64,000 nucleotides of DNA from the NCBI RefSeq assembly GCF_029962835.1, contig NC_080582.1:17182032-17246031 (forward strand), written 5' to 3'. Under the pieces are notes generated by a model. That model worked only from the letters and a program-made list of their open reading frames with translations. It searched no databases and had not been told where the DNA came from. Source of the stretch: Magnolia sinica. Its lineage: Eukaryota > Streptophyta > Magnoliopsida > Magnoliales > Magnoliaceae. Numbering within the stretch: the first letter of the stretch is position 1; each line of letters opens with the position of its first letter. Made by a program: the position numbers and the translations under genes. Positions 1 to 10,248 of the stretch are shown here, piece after piece.

Positions 1-317
1 CAAAACCTGCTGGCGAGATCGACTCAGTCACGACTTGGCACAACTCAACCCATTTATCTTTTGCTTATTTCTCTTTTCAATATACAATAGTAGAACCTTC
101 TGCCATTGTATTACCAATATGGGTGGGTTTGAATAGCTAAACCCAAACACAACATGCTTGCATAAAAAAACACAAGCCTACTTGTTTTGGAGAAGTAGTT
201 TGCAGTAGTGTTATTACTCATGCAACGGCCCTTTAAATCAAGGGTCTTGATTCATTCCATCCTACATTCTTTCTCCTCTGCGATTTTCGTCTTCCTCATT
301 AGAGATGAGCTAAAACA
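1..317 (+). promoter_or_regulatory. Upstream region of B3 gene copy 1
   Basis: This block aligns by eye with the DNA upstream of the other B3 copies (5.7-6.5, 9.06-9.35, 14.55-14.74 and 27.7-28.0 kb). The copies share a stretch reading CCTACTTGTTTTGG, then a CTTTAAATC element at 231-239 in the place expected of a TATA box, then a pyrimidine-rich leader ending in CCTCATTAGAGA about 20 bases before the ATG. A core promoter with a short 5' UTR is inferred from conservation and position only. The left edge lies outside the window. Confidence 0.5.
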
Positions 318-864
318 ATGGCTAATAACTATAGAAACTTTGCTCAAGCATTAACGTAGCAATAATCCTATGGAATGTTGCCCACATTTCCCATGGGACC
401 AACAAAATCGATGGCACAAACGTATACTAGAAGGGCTAGGCAATCGGCAGAGCCCTACAACGCCTCTACGATTAATTTGCCAGAAGGATCTAACGAAAAT
501 GGGCGTAGGATATTGTCACAACAAAGGTTTTATTATGGGAAAGAAATATGTGGAAGGAGCCATTTTCCCATGCCTCACAGCTGATCAAAGACGAGGCATT
601 TGTGATAAAAACGTGGCGGTCCAAGTTGTGGGTCATGACCAAAAGGGAAGGAAATGAAAGATGGAATTTAAACAAGAGAATGATGGTAGCATGACTTACG
701 TATTAGATGGTCAATGGGCTGATATGGTGAGTAAGAACGGTTGGAAGGTGGACTATCAGCTTAGTATCTGGGGCTTCCCTTATGCTGATAATAGAGATGG
801 ATGGAAGTTTGGACCAGATAATGGCTACCATGATGTTCACCTAGTCTTCACTGTTCAGCGTTGA
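318..864 (+). pseudogene. B3 DNA-binding domain gene, copy 1, disrupted
   Basis: The family start (AAACAATGGCTAATAA) is kept at 318, but that frame ends at a TAG (357-359) after 13 codons. From 370 another frame runs to a TGA at 864 and matches the intact copy at 28.1 kb almost throughout: the N-terminal FPWDQQNRWHKRILEGLGNR, the first half of the B3 fold (KDLTKMGVGY, PCLTADQRR), and the C-terminal part (GQWADMV, NGWK, IWGFPYA, HLVFTVQR). A TGA at 655-657 replaces the conserved Trp of the GREW motif of the intact copy. So there is at least one frameshift and one internal stop. B3 proteins are plant-specific transcription factors that bind DNA in the nucleus. This copy cannot make a full domain. 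Confidence 0.75.
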
Positions 865-999
865 ATGCCAGCATATTTTATCCTTTTATCAGTTATTTAT
901 TTATTATTTGCATTGAGAGATAATAAGTATAAGTAGTTATGAAAGATTATGTTAAATAAAACCGAATTATTATGTAATAATAGTCTACAAGTAGGTACA

Positions 1000-1535
1000 A
1001 ATTTTTAGGGCCCAACTTCACAAATATTTTGTATATCCACACCGTCCATCTGTTTTTTGAGCTCATTTTAGGATGTTGTGCCAATGTTAAAGTAGTTTCA
1101 ATCTCGGTTGGACCACCCCACTTGAAGAAGACGTCAAGGACAATTGAAAACTTTTTGTCGGCCACAAAAGTTTTGGATCAAGCTGATATATTTATTTTCC
1201 CTTTATCCAGGTATCCAGGTCTGATTGACCTTAGCAACAGGCTGCATGGCAAATAAACATTATGAATCTAATTACAGTGGGCCGTGGGAAGTTTTTATTG
1301 GTGAGCGTTCAATCACCACTGTTTCCTTTGGTGTGGCCCACCTGAGATTTGGATCTACTTAATTTTTGGGACCACCTAAGTTTTTTTTTCCAAATGACTT
1401 TACGAAATTGTTTGACAATATTATTTATTGAAGATAGTTCGAGTAGTGGATATTTTGGACCATTTAATTTGAAGTTGTCTTTGCACAATGATGAGAGAAG
1501 ATTAGATTTCATCTAATGAACGGACCAGATAAGAA
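1000..1535. mobile_element. GTGGGCC foldback element a (degraded)
   Basis: The left part runs CCACACCGTCCATCTGTTTT, ...GGATCAAGCTGATAT, ...GGCAAATAAACATTA, and the right part GGTGTGGCCCACCTGAGATT. That is the full internal order of a roughly 500-bp repeat seen at least a dozen times in the window, whose outer parts are inverted copies of each other. Termini are eroded. It sits just downstream of B3 copy 1, where copy d sits downstream of B3 copy 3. Confidence 0.7.
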
Positions 1536-1659
1536 ATGTAAATGATGACAAGTCCAAATGCAACTATGTGCATGACAAGGTTTCCATACACAGCCTACTA
1601 GATAATTTCTCTAGGGAAAATACCCACTAATATTTCAGAAGATGGGATATACAAAGCTT

Positions 1660-2345
1660 GGTAACGGCCGCGATGAATCTGGTCATAGGGTCGGCTAGTA
1701 TGTACCATCTATCTGGTGGGCCATTCTAGGACCCAAGGTAGAAAAGCCACACAGATTGATCAATCATAGCCTTCCTATTGATGGGCTTAAACCACATGGA
1801 ATTTTGATTGATGACCTATAACCTTACTATTTTCAATTTCTGTCCTGGCTTTGGTGTAGCGTTGGACCCTTTAGCTGGCCCCTGGTCAGGCCTGGGCTCG
1901 GCATGTATGGCTCGATTAATTGTTAAAAGGGCTTGAACTTAAATAATTATGGCCAGCCTGGCCCACTTCAGTCAACCAATAGATGCATCTGGTATGTTGA
2001 TCCTTGGTTGAATTTTCCTATCTGTATTTGTGCATGTGTGGTCCACCTAATCAACAGATGATTTAGAAGCGTTCATGTCCAAAATAGGGATTGGGGCCAG
2101 GTCCCCACCTAGCCAATTTTTGTCAGGATTGGCATGGGCCTGCTCTGATGAACTATGTTGGGTTTAGGCCTTGGACTTTATATATAATGTCGGGCTGGGT
2201 GGGCCATGCCACCCAAACCCAGCCCATTGATCATCAGTCCAGTCTTTCAACGGTGGGCCATCCATGGTAGGATGAACCAGCTATAGAACCTAGATTCATC
2301 TATTCACAGCCAATTGTATGGTGGTGGGCAGGCCTGGGACTAGAA
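1660..2345 (+). repeat. Duplicated block downstream of B3 copy 1
   Basis: This non-coding block (GGTCGGCTAGTATGTACC..., GGTGGGCCATTCTAGGACCC..., CAGGCCTGGGCTCGGC...) is found in the same order at 10.99-11.77 plus 12.30-12.50 kb and at 14.74-15.31 kb, with a short piece at 28.76-28.92 kb. It follows the B3 gene each time, so gene and downstream DNA were duplicated together. Confidence 0.7.
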
Positions 2346-2379
2346 AGTACAGGCATGCCCCCAAACACTTCAGAATCCC

Positions 2380-3095
2380 GGACAGTAGGTGATGCATGGA
2401 AGGATGTGTTGATGTCGAGCACCGTCTTCTCAACGGGATAACAACTCCGAATTCATAGAGCTTCTTTGGACGCTTCACAAAGATTTCCTAAATCGATGAA
2501 GAAAATAAGAAAATAAAAATAAATTTTAGAAATTCCAAATAAATTCATTGATGATCAAAAACGAGTTTACATTTAAGAGGTGACATGAACCTTAGGAATA
2601 AGTTTCAGAATAGAACTACAACTAAAACTCCCTAAAATCGTGACTTATTATAAATAGTAAACTTAATATTTATAAGCGGTCATGATTTCTACTGGACCTC
2701 ATAGTTCTTGGCCAAAAATAGTGAGTGTCCTACTTGGCTTAACAATGTTATTCTCCTAATTTTCTTAAGCAATTTTCGTGTTGGCACAACTATGAAAACT
2801 CAACAGATGAACAGTTACAAACAAACCAAAACTTACTATAAATAATAAAAATGAAAATAAAATGAGATTTCAACTGTCTTTCTTTCTGAGGGAATCTCGC
2901 GAATTTGGTGTGGGCAACCCAGTATAGCTTCCACCCCAAAATCATATATGACATGTCGGATAACTCAATCTAGTTTGCGAGATATGCCCATTTTAAGTTC
3001 CTGACAATCTGGATCACTTCCGCTTCTGATCGGGCCTTTTCTAGTCCATCTTAGCCATGAGATTATCCATGACCCGTTCTAAATCAGTAGGCTTG
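2380..3095 (-). repeat. LTR-like repeat A, minus strand
   Basis: It aligns with 3885-4530 (minus) and 24375-25105 (plus). Read on the minus strand it goes from CATGGCTAAGATGGA, through a region with several TACTATTTATAGTAAG-like repeats, to a 3' part rich in GAATTTATTT and a GGAGTTGTTATCCC-like end. Copy C keeps a TATTTAAAGGG element followed by GTAAACTCG, as expected of an LTR promoter and R region. It has no internal retroelement domain beside it, so I read it as a solo LTR. It lies between the two duplicated blocks that follow B3 copy 1. Confidence 0.55.
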
Positions 3096-3099
3096 GCTG

Positions 3100-3545
3100 G
3101 TTGACAGCCCTAATGGTAGAGCTGTAATTCTGGCTCATGAGTCAAACAACTGAAATTGGAAAGATTTCAACTCTCATTTACAGCATCCTGTTGACTCTCC
3201 CTGCAGCATGATCTGGACCACAGATTTGGACCCAGATTGTCCAATCAAATTGATGGCACGGTTATGATCAATGAACTTTTTAGGTCACAGCCTATCCATA
3301 ATGAGGTCCCCAAGATGGATGGACCAGACCACTGGGAGTTTCCACCGGATGTAAGGTAGAGAAGGCATGAGAAATAGATAATCCCATAGAAAATGACCTT
3401 GAATGAAAAGGAATATCGCCGACAAAGTGGGGAATAACACTCCAATCAGTTTCTGTTTTGCTTCAATCTCCACCATCCATGGGACACCTCTAAGTGAGAT
3501 CATCTCTCCTGTGCTCCCCACCATCGAATAAAATAATAATAGGAA
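3100..3545 (+). repeat. Duplicated block (CTCTGCC...GATCTGGACC type)
   Basis: The block contains GATCTGGACCACAGATTTGG, then GGGCCA-rich DNA and ATCTCCACCATCCATGGG. It recurs at 12.54-12.99 and 44.49-44.83 kb, with shorter pieces at 15.32-15.36 and 28.93-29.01 kb. No coding potential is seen. Confidence 0.7.
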
Positions 3546-3756
3546 AATGCAGACCTCAACGGCTAAATGTTTTAATATATATCCAGAGCAGAATGGAATG
3601 GTTGGAGTAGCTTGGGCCAGGTCAGTATGGTGTGTGCCTGTTTATGGAATGGAACATCGTGAGTCAGATGGGTTTTGTGGTCTAACCATGGAATAGTACA
3701 ATAAAGACAGTTTGGACCTTTATATTTTTCTGATTATTTAGTCTATTCTTAATTAA

Positions 3757-3866
3757 GGTTGTGTTCGGTTGCACCAAATCTTATGATATTTCATGATAAA
3801 TCAGTATAATGTGGTGCAAACTATCACGAAATAATTTCATGATATTTGGTGCAACCAAACACACCC
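3757..3866. mobile_element. 110-bp hairpin MITE (TGTTTGGTTGCACC type)
   Basis: The termini GGTTGTGTTCGGTTGCACC and GGTGCAACCAAACACACC are near-perfect inverted repeats around an AT-rich centre. The second copy at 44992-45098 has the same flanking DNA, so the MITE was inserted before that segment was duplicated. Together the two copies suggest a TAA target duplication, which would fit PIF/Harbinger-derived MITEs. Confidence 0.7.
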
Positions 3867-3884
3867 TGATATGATTATGATGCA

Positions 3885-4530
3885 GGGATGAACGTGATGA
3901 GGTCAATCACCATCTTCATCAAGGATAACTGCTCCGAATTGACAGAGCTTCTCTGGACTACTCACAGAGACTTTTGGAATCCACAAGGAAAAAACAAGAA
4001 AAATAGAAGATAAATTCTATAAAATTCATAATTTAATTGATGAATGAAATAAATGAGTTTACAACCCTTTAAATAGGAACACTAAGCCATGTGAGAAGTT
4101 TTAGCCAAAAATAGTAATTTGATTGATAAATGAAATCGCAACTTACTATAATTAGTAAACGTACTATTTATAAATGGTCGTGATGTCTACTAATGCGCAT
4201 GGTTTTCAGCCAAAAATAGTAAGTGTCCTATTTGGCCGAACCACTCCTAATTATTCTAAGCACTTTTCATGTTGGGCACAACTCCTAAGGCCCAATGGAT
4301 GGGAATTCGACCATTGATCCACGGTTTTTCGCAAATTCGGCGTGGATAACATAAAGCCCAACAGTGGCTAAAGTAGCTGGTCCTACCCCAAGATCATATA
4401 TAGTACGTCGTATAACTCATTCCGGATAGCGAGATACGTCCGATTTAAGTTCTAATGGTCTAGATCACTTCTGTCATCGATCGGGTCTTTTCTAATCCAT
4501 CTTGGCCATGAAACTGTCCGGTGACACCTT
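3885..4530 (-). repeat. LTR-like repeat B, minus strand
   Basis: Same family and order as repeats A and C. On the minus strand it runs from CATGGCCAAGATGGA through AAGTAGCTT and GAGATACG-like stretches, then CATTCATCAATTAAATTATG and a GGAGCAGTTATCCTTG 3' part. The 3' edge lies next to the MITE at 3757-3866. No internal domain is adjacent, so it is probably a solo LTR. Confidence 0.55.
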
Positions 4531-4599
4531 AGCCAGCTGGACAGGCAGTCAGACTAGTTTGGATAGGACCACCAACAAAAACGGGTTGGCTGCGGTCTA

Positions 4600-4920
4600 G
4601 TTTTTAAAATATTGGCATGAGTTCCATGTACCTTGTTAGGGTGCAAATTAACTTAATGCAGGTTCACAAGGATCATGAGCATTGGATAGGAGGGACCCAC
4701 CATGGGTTGCATATGGCCCAATATCACCCCTCGATTGGATGATCACAGCCCTTTAAATTAAGGGCATGCAAAAGCGATAGTAAAACCATTTCTACTCTTA
4801 CCATACACTTTGCATGCACTTAGTTGTCCGGTTTTGATTGTCCAATTCTGGTTATTTTTGGTTCACGTACAATTTACAAATGGTTTGTGTAGAAATGTAA
4901 TCTGGCATTGGTGTGGGAGC
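4600..4920 (+). repeat. Duplicated block shared with 45.46-45.60 kb
   Basis: GGATCATGAGCATTGGA, CCCACCATGGGTTGCA and GGCCCAATATCA occur in the same order at 45.46-45.60 kb, and the middle part again at 54.02-54.07 kb. No gene is seen. Confidence 0.6.
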
Positions 4921-4924
4921 GGAT

Positions 4925-5395
4925 TAAGTGAGATCCCGGACTCACCCAAGATGGCGTGGCCCTTACCATGGGCCTTAGCTTGATGTATGTATTATGTATC
5001 CATGCCGTCTATCTGTTTTTCCATATCATTTTAGGACACTATCCTAAAAATGAAGCAGATCGAATTATCAGGTGGACAAGAAGATAGGAAACAGTGGTGA
5101 TTGACCATTAATGGGCCACAAAATTTCTGGATCAAGTTGATATTTGTCTTTTACCTTCATCTACGCTTATGTGACCTTATCAACAGATTGGATGGAAAAT
5201 AAACACTACTGAAACATTAAGGTTCACCCTAAGAAGTTTCTAATGGTAGGGCGTTCAACACTACTGTTTCCTATGGTATGGTCCACCCGATGATTGGATC
5301 TACTTCATTTTTGGGATAATGCCCTAAAATGATATGGAAAAATGGATGGACTGAGTGGATACAGAATAGATACATCAAAGTGGGCCCACATGATC
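4925..5395. mobile_element. GTGGGCC foldback element b
   Basis: The order is GATGTATGTATTATGTATCC, then ATGCCGTCTATCTG, GGTGATTGACCATTA, CTGGATCAAGTTGATAT, ACAGATTGGATGG, GTATGGTCCACC, and ATGGATGGACTGAGTGGATA, ending in GTGGGCCCACA. The outer segments are inverted copies of each other. No clean target duplication was found. Confidence 0.75.
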
Positions 5396-5519
5396 AATGG
5401 GTTGGATGATCTAATCATTACATATTTAGATTGGGCATACCCGGGCCCTACCTCTTTCCTTGACAGCCATCAAAAGACAATAAGCTTTGAAATGAGTTCA
5501 TGGAAGGCCTTGGTAGTTA

Positions 5520-6473
5520 CCTAAGATTGCCTTAGTGGGCCCACCGTGATATGCACATGCAATCCAGACCATCATGTACACATGCACCGTTTTTCAGAGA
5601 ATGGTGAGGATATGCTATCCCACAACGTTCATGTGACCGTCCTCGAGAGAACAGTCGTCCAGTATTAACAAATTCTTTCACCCATGCGACCAAAGATGCA
5701 CCTATTACCTTTTGTTTTTTTGTCCATATTAATGCTATTTTTTAATACATTTTAGCTCATTAATTTTATTATTTTAAAATATTAATCTAAATTTTTTTGC
5801 AATACATATATAATTAATACCTAAATCCACCTTATTTTAAAATATTATTTTAAAATATTAATCTAAATTTTTTTGCAATACATATATAATTAATACCTAA
5901 ATCCACCTTATTTAACTGTCCATCCATCCTTTTCTTTCTTTCTTCTTCTTCTTCTTCTTCTTCTTCTTCTTTTTTTTTTTTCAATCCAATGGTAGAACTT
6001 TCAGCCATTAAATTACCAAAGTAAGAAAAATCATCCATCATAATAAGTGGTCATTTGGATGCCCCTAGTTTTTAAGATGTGACTCACGGATAAGTCACTT
6101 GCATGTGTTATTTGGGGAGGAAATTCACTTGTTAAGTCACTTATAATCAAAACTACAAGGAAATTCATAGGTCTGGTGTGAAAGTCACTTCCCAGTAAGA
6201 GCCTCACAACTGATGTATAGTTAGTTACTTTCAGGTGAAAGTTCCATGGGTCTGGAGTGAGAAGTTGCTTTCCTGTAAGTGCATAGCAACATCACTTTTA
6301 ACTTAAAACTTACGAGCATCCAGACGAACCGTAAGGGTAGGTTTAAATTGTTAATCCGAGATAGATACAACATGCCTTCATAAACATTGCGTTTGGTTTG
6401 GAAAAGTAGCTTGCACAAGTACGGTGTTATAAGTCATGTAATGGCGCCTTTAAATCTTGGGTCTTCGTCCATT
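5520..6473 (+). promoter_or_regulatory. Upstream region of B3 copy 2
   Basis: It aligns with the DNA upstream of B3 copy 4 (27.6-28.0 kb), including ATTAATACCTAAATCCACC and a CAATGGTAGAACTTTC block. The core is a TAAATC element at 6451 in the TATA-box position. A TTC microsatellite sits at about 5935-5972. An approximately 60-base AT-rich piece (AAAATATTAATCTAAATTTT) is present twice, at about 5773 and 5848. A segment at 5520-5660 is shared with 14.44-14.57 and 25.49-25.62 kb. Confidence 0.5.
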
Positions 6474-6780
6474 CCATGCTACATTCTTTCTCCTCTTCAA
6501 CTTTCTCCTTCCTCATTAGAGAGAGGCTAAAACAATGGCTAATAATGATGGAAACTTAAATATTTTAGCTACTTTCCATGCTACATTCTTTCTACTCTTC
6601 GAGTTTCTCCTTCCTCATTAGAGAGAATCTAAAACAATGGCTAATAATGATGGAAAGTTAAATATTTTAGGCACTTTCCATGCTACATTCTTTCCCCTCT
6701 TCGAGTTTCTCCTTCCTCATTAGAGAGAATCTAAAACAATGGCTAATAATGATGGAAACTTGAATATTTTAGCCACTCAA
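6474..6780 (+). repeat. Three tandem copies of a 103-bp leader and start-codon unit
   Basis: The unit starts CCATGCTACATTCTTTC, passes through CCTTCCTCATTAGAGAG and AAACAATGGCTAATAATG, and ends near AATATTTTAG. It begins at 6474, 6576 and 6679. Each unit carries the 5' UTR and the first codons (Met-Ala-Asn-Asn) of the B3 gene, so three start codons sit in series. The first two frames run into the next leader and stop there; only the third leads into B3 sequence. Confidence 0.85.
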
Positions 6781-6876
6781 TCAATATCGTTAGAACTTGG
6801 AAGTGATCCCTTAAAACCGGGTCATTATTTCTTGTCGGACCGACAAAGTCAACGGCACCAACATATACTAACATGA
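6739..6876 (+). pseudogene. B3 gene copy 2, 5' end only
   Basis: The frame opens at the third start codon (6739) and reads 45 codons. It has the family N-terminus MANNDGNLNILATQ and then SQRHQHIL, which matches PQHQHIL in copy 4, before a TGA at 6874-6876. Homology stops there and the whole B3 domain is missing. The following DNA (AAAAAGAGGACC, then a CT-rich tract) is unrelated. The break looks like a deletion or a duplication boundary, not gradual decay. Confidence 0.7.
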
Positions 6877-6879
6877 AAA

Positions 6880-7405
6880 AGAGGACCTTTCCTCCACGTC
6901 TCTCCCTCTCTCTCCTATCCTCTATCTCTCATGCGACTGAGAGCTATGACCATTCATCATTGGCCAGCAACTAGTGGCCATGATCAATGGTCAACGATGA
7001 GTGCCCATGATCGACGGTCAACGATCAATCTCCAAGGGAGATGGACGACTGTCTGACCACGAAGATCCATGTCCAGCTGCTGTACTAATGGTGATCCTTT
7101 GTTTAATGGCCATCGTGATCTACTACCAACGTTCAGATCTATCTAGATTTACGATCAATGGACACCAGATAATCATCTCACGCTAGTCGCGAGACATCCC
7201 TGGCCTCATCAGCTTCTTCCTTTTCTCCTTTTCCCTCCTTTTCCTTCTAAAAAAGCAGAGATCTGATCAGATGATCTGAAAATTGATCAGATTGATCCCA
7301 ATCTCCTCAGATCAGTTGGAATCTGTTTGGATTAGCTGTAATTCAACCGAATCAGATGCAATTAATTTTATTAGATAAGTTGTGGTCTGATCAGGTCAAT
7401 CAGAA
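6880..7405. other. No gene recognised
   Basis: A CT-rich tract is followed by DNA with many GATCAATGGTC-like words (6950-7160) and GATCAGAT-like words (7255-7400). The reading frame at 7001-7186 is composed of these words and has no resemblance to a known domain. Probably degenerate repeat. Confidence 0.4.
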
Positions 7406-7902
7406 TGTGCTCTGTTGGCCCCCAGCATGATGTATGTGTTTTATCCATGCCGTCTATCAATTTTTCCCAGATCATATTACGGTGTTAGCAAAAATTGAGG
7501 CAGATTTAAGCCTTAGGTGGATCACACCACATGAAAATAGTAGTGATTGAATGATCACCATTAAAAACCTCCTAAGGCCCAATGTAATGTTTACTTGACA
7601 TCCAACGTATTGATTAGGTCAAAAAGACCTGGATGAAGGGAAAATAACAAATATCAGCTTGATCCAAAACTTTTGTGGGCCACGGGAAGTTTTTAATGGT
7701 GGGCATTCAATCAACATTGTTTCGGGTGATGGGGTCCACTTGAGATTTCGATCTACCTTATTTTCGGGTTCATACAATACAATGATATGTAAAAATGGAT
7801 GGATGGCATGGATGAAACACATACATAATAGTGGGGCCCACAAAGCACCGACCACAAGCCATTGGCTAGTCGCAGCAGGGACACTAGCCAATCCGCGTCC
7901 AT
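7406..7902. mobile_element. GTGGGCC foldback element c
   Basis: The left arm is GATGTATGTGTTTTATCC and the right arm GGATGAAACACATACATAAT, the inverse of it, with the full family interior. The right end reads ...GCCAATCCGCGTCC, the inverse of the GGAAACGGATTGGC terminus of element d. The left terminus is eroded. Confidence 0.75.
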
Positions 7903-8046
7903 TTTACATGATTCACGGTCTGATTCACCTGTTCACGGCTCATAGTCCATGGCCTAAGGCCCGTCCAAATGTAAACTGTCTAGAATGCTGACAGTTGATT
8001 ATAGTTCAAACCCCTTTAATGCATATACACAGACTCCCATCCATAT

Positions 8047-8707
8047 TAGGGCTGAAAGTCAGGCGGGTTGGGTCAGGTTGGTGCTCAACTCTAGCTCAAC
8101 TCAAGGATCCTATCCCTCAACCCTAGCCCAACCCAATCCAACCTTGGGCTGGGAATTCTCAACCCAAGCCCAACCCAAGTGGGCTTGGTTGGGTTGGTCA
8201 GGTGAATACCTGCTAATATCTTTGTTATTACATTATTCTATTATATTTTCAGCACTTTATTATTTTTTGTACCTATGATTTTCTTAATTATATATATAGT
8301 TATTGATTGTAAAGAACTTCATTTTTTCTAAACAAATAAGTTAAAATAGAGGACAACTACTCCTTTAAAAGTCGTGTTGTATAGCACGCAATGTATTTGG
8401 GAGAGAGAAATATGACGTATCTCGTTCGCTTTGAGTCATCGAAAATTACATTGACTAATGAAATCCGACGGCTCAGAAATTTCTTATGCCTTCAACACAA
8501 GCAATCTGCACTCAATTATAATTTATAAGTTATATATCGATTGGGTTCGGGTTAGGTTGGGCAACCTGAGCCTGACGCAAGTTTGATCAGGTTGGTGTTT
8601 GTACAGCCCAAGCTCGAGGCCAAACCAGTTACATTCTACCCAAGCCCAACCCAATGTCGGGTCAGTCACAGGTCGGTCGGGTTGAACCTGCCCGACTTTC
8701 AGCCCTA
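8047..8707. mobile_element. Non-autonomous hAT element, 661 bp
   Basis: Termini TAGGGCTGAAAGTCAGGCGG and CCGACTTTCAGCCCTA are inverted repeats (about 21 of 23 positions). They are flanked by ATCCATAT (8039-8046) and ATCAATAT (8708-8715), an 8-bp target duplication with one mismatch. TAGGG ends and 8-bp duplications are hallmarks of hAT. Subterminal DNA is rich in CCAACCC/GGGTTGG words, a possible transposase-binding pattern. No transposase frame. Its right half recurs inside the palindromic giant at 37226-37598. Confidence 0.85.
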
Positions 8708-8814
8708 ATCAATATGGGATTGCTACCCTCAGATGACTTCTAATCCACGTGCAATTATTAACGGTTATTAACATGTGTTCCCATTCACACAATATATATT
8801 TACAACACATTAGG

Positions 8815-9065
8815 GCCTAAAGCCCATTCCATTATTCCAACCCAAGGCCCATTCATTTGGCCTTTGGTCCACTTCATATGGTCTTTGGCCCACTCCCGTT
8901 CATCTGGCCTTTGACTTACTCACGGCCTACTGACGTACTCATGGCCCACCTAGCTGGCCGGTAACTTATATTCATGGTCCACGGCCTCCTTCACGTCCCA
9001 TTGCCCATTTACATACCCACGGCCCATCTTACGGCCCACCTTATCCACCTTATTTTAGGCCCACC
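8815..9065 (+). repeat. Degenerate GGCCCA-rich short repeats
   Basis: Words such as GGCCCATTC, GGCCTTTGG and CACGGCCCA recur every 20-35 bases. The composition resembles the GGGCC array inside the large LTR at 21.17-22.08 kb, but I cannot show common origin. Confidence 0.5.
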
Positions 9066-9340
9066 CTATCCTTTTTACCTTTATTTCCATGCAATAGTAG
9101 AACTTTCCGCCACTGTATTACGAAAGTATAAAGAAATTGTCCATCACAATGAGGGTGGGTTTAAATGGTTAAACCCAAATACAACATACAAAAAAATCAC
9201 AAGCCTACTTGTTTTGGAAATATAGTTTGCACAAGTATGTTGTTGTTACTCATAAAAATGGCCTTTAAATAAAGAGCGAGAGTGCTGATCCATTCCATAA
9301 TACATTCTTTCTCCTCTTTGAGTATCTTCTTTCTCATTAG
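9066..9340 (+). promoter_or_regulatory. Upstream region of B3 copy 3
   Basis: It aligns with 1-300 and 27.7-28.0 kb. It includes CAATAGTAGAACTTTCCGCC, CACAAGCCTACTTGTTTTGG and a GGCCTTTAAATAAA element at 9261-9274 in the TATA position. The leader ends in CATTAGAGAGAATC. The expected ATGGCT has become TTGCCA at about 9356-9361, so the ancestral start codon is lost. Confidence 0.5.
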
Positions 9341-9379
9341 AGAGAATCTCAAACAATTGCCAATCAAAATTTCAATAAT

Positions 9380-9938
9380 TTGATCAATCAAGCATTGATA
9401 GAACGCAAAGGTGATCATGACGAACTGGGCCGGCCTTTCTTGTGGGACCCACAAAATCAAAGGCACGAGCATATACGAAGAGATCTAGGAGGTCGAGTGA
9501 GCGATGGGACCCCTCTACGCTTAGCCTGTGAGAAGGTGCTAACGGCGACGGACATAAACAGTCACCATCGCTGTTTTGTTATTAAAAAGAAACCAGCAGA
9601 GAATTCCATTTTCCGATGCCTCACTCTTGATCAAAGAATCAGCGTTTACAACGGTGATGACGTCCGAGTGACAGGCCATAACAGAGAGGGAACGACATGG
9701 GACTTGAGATTTACAACATGATTTACGTCTTAATGAAGGCCCACTGTAGGAGAATGACGGTAACATGATTTACGTCTTAATTGGGCAGTGGGCCGATAAG
9801 GTGGCTCATAACTGTTGGAGGGCAGGCAATCGGCTCGCTACCTGGGGCTTCCATTATGGTGGTAATATAGATAGATGGGAGTTTGGACCAGATCACGGCT
9901 ACAATGAAGTTCACTTCGTGTTCACAGTACAGCGGTGA
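9380..9938 (+). pseudogene. B3 DNA-binding domain gene, copy 3, frameshifted
   Basis: The first frame (9380-9721) has no ATG at the family start. It encodes RPFLWDPQNQRHEHIRRDLG, TPLRLACEKVLTATDI and FRCLTLDQR, the first half of the B3 domain. The second frame (9765-9938, shifted by one) encodes YVLIGQWADKVAHNCWR, LATWGF and EVHFVFTVQR. The break coincides with an imperfect direct duplication: ACATGATTTACGTCTTAAT occurs at about 9717 and again at 9763. The C-terminus FTVQR and the stop agree with copy 1, so copy 4's longer tail is the derived form. Confidence 0.75.
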
Positions 9939-9944
9939 ACTGTT

Positions 9945-9950
<6 letters not shown>

Positions 9951-9989
<39 letters not shown>
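9951..9989. repeat. (GA)n microsatellite
   Basis: About 39 bases of GA repeat begin 12 bases after the stop of B3 copy 3. Confidence 0.9.
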
Positions 9990-9991
<2 letters not shown>

Positions 9992-10248
9992 CACCAGTTA
10001 TAAGGATATTTGGTCATAAATGATTATGTTAAGTAAACTGAATGATTAAGAATCTGGATCCTTAGCTTGCCACAAGCAGAAAAAATTCTGTTTTTCTGCG
10101 TCCAGGTGCACGGCATCACCGGCAATGTCAGGAATGCTGCATAAAATGCCTTGTGTGATGATGTGGTCCAATTACATTACAACAAGTAAGATTTTTCTGC
10201 TTTAGGCAAGCAGAGGATCCGGATTCAATGATTAAATGAAGTATAACA

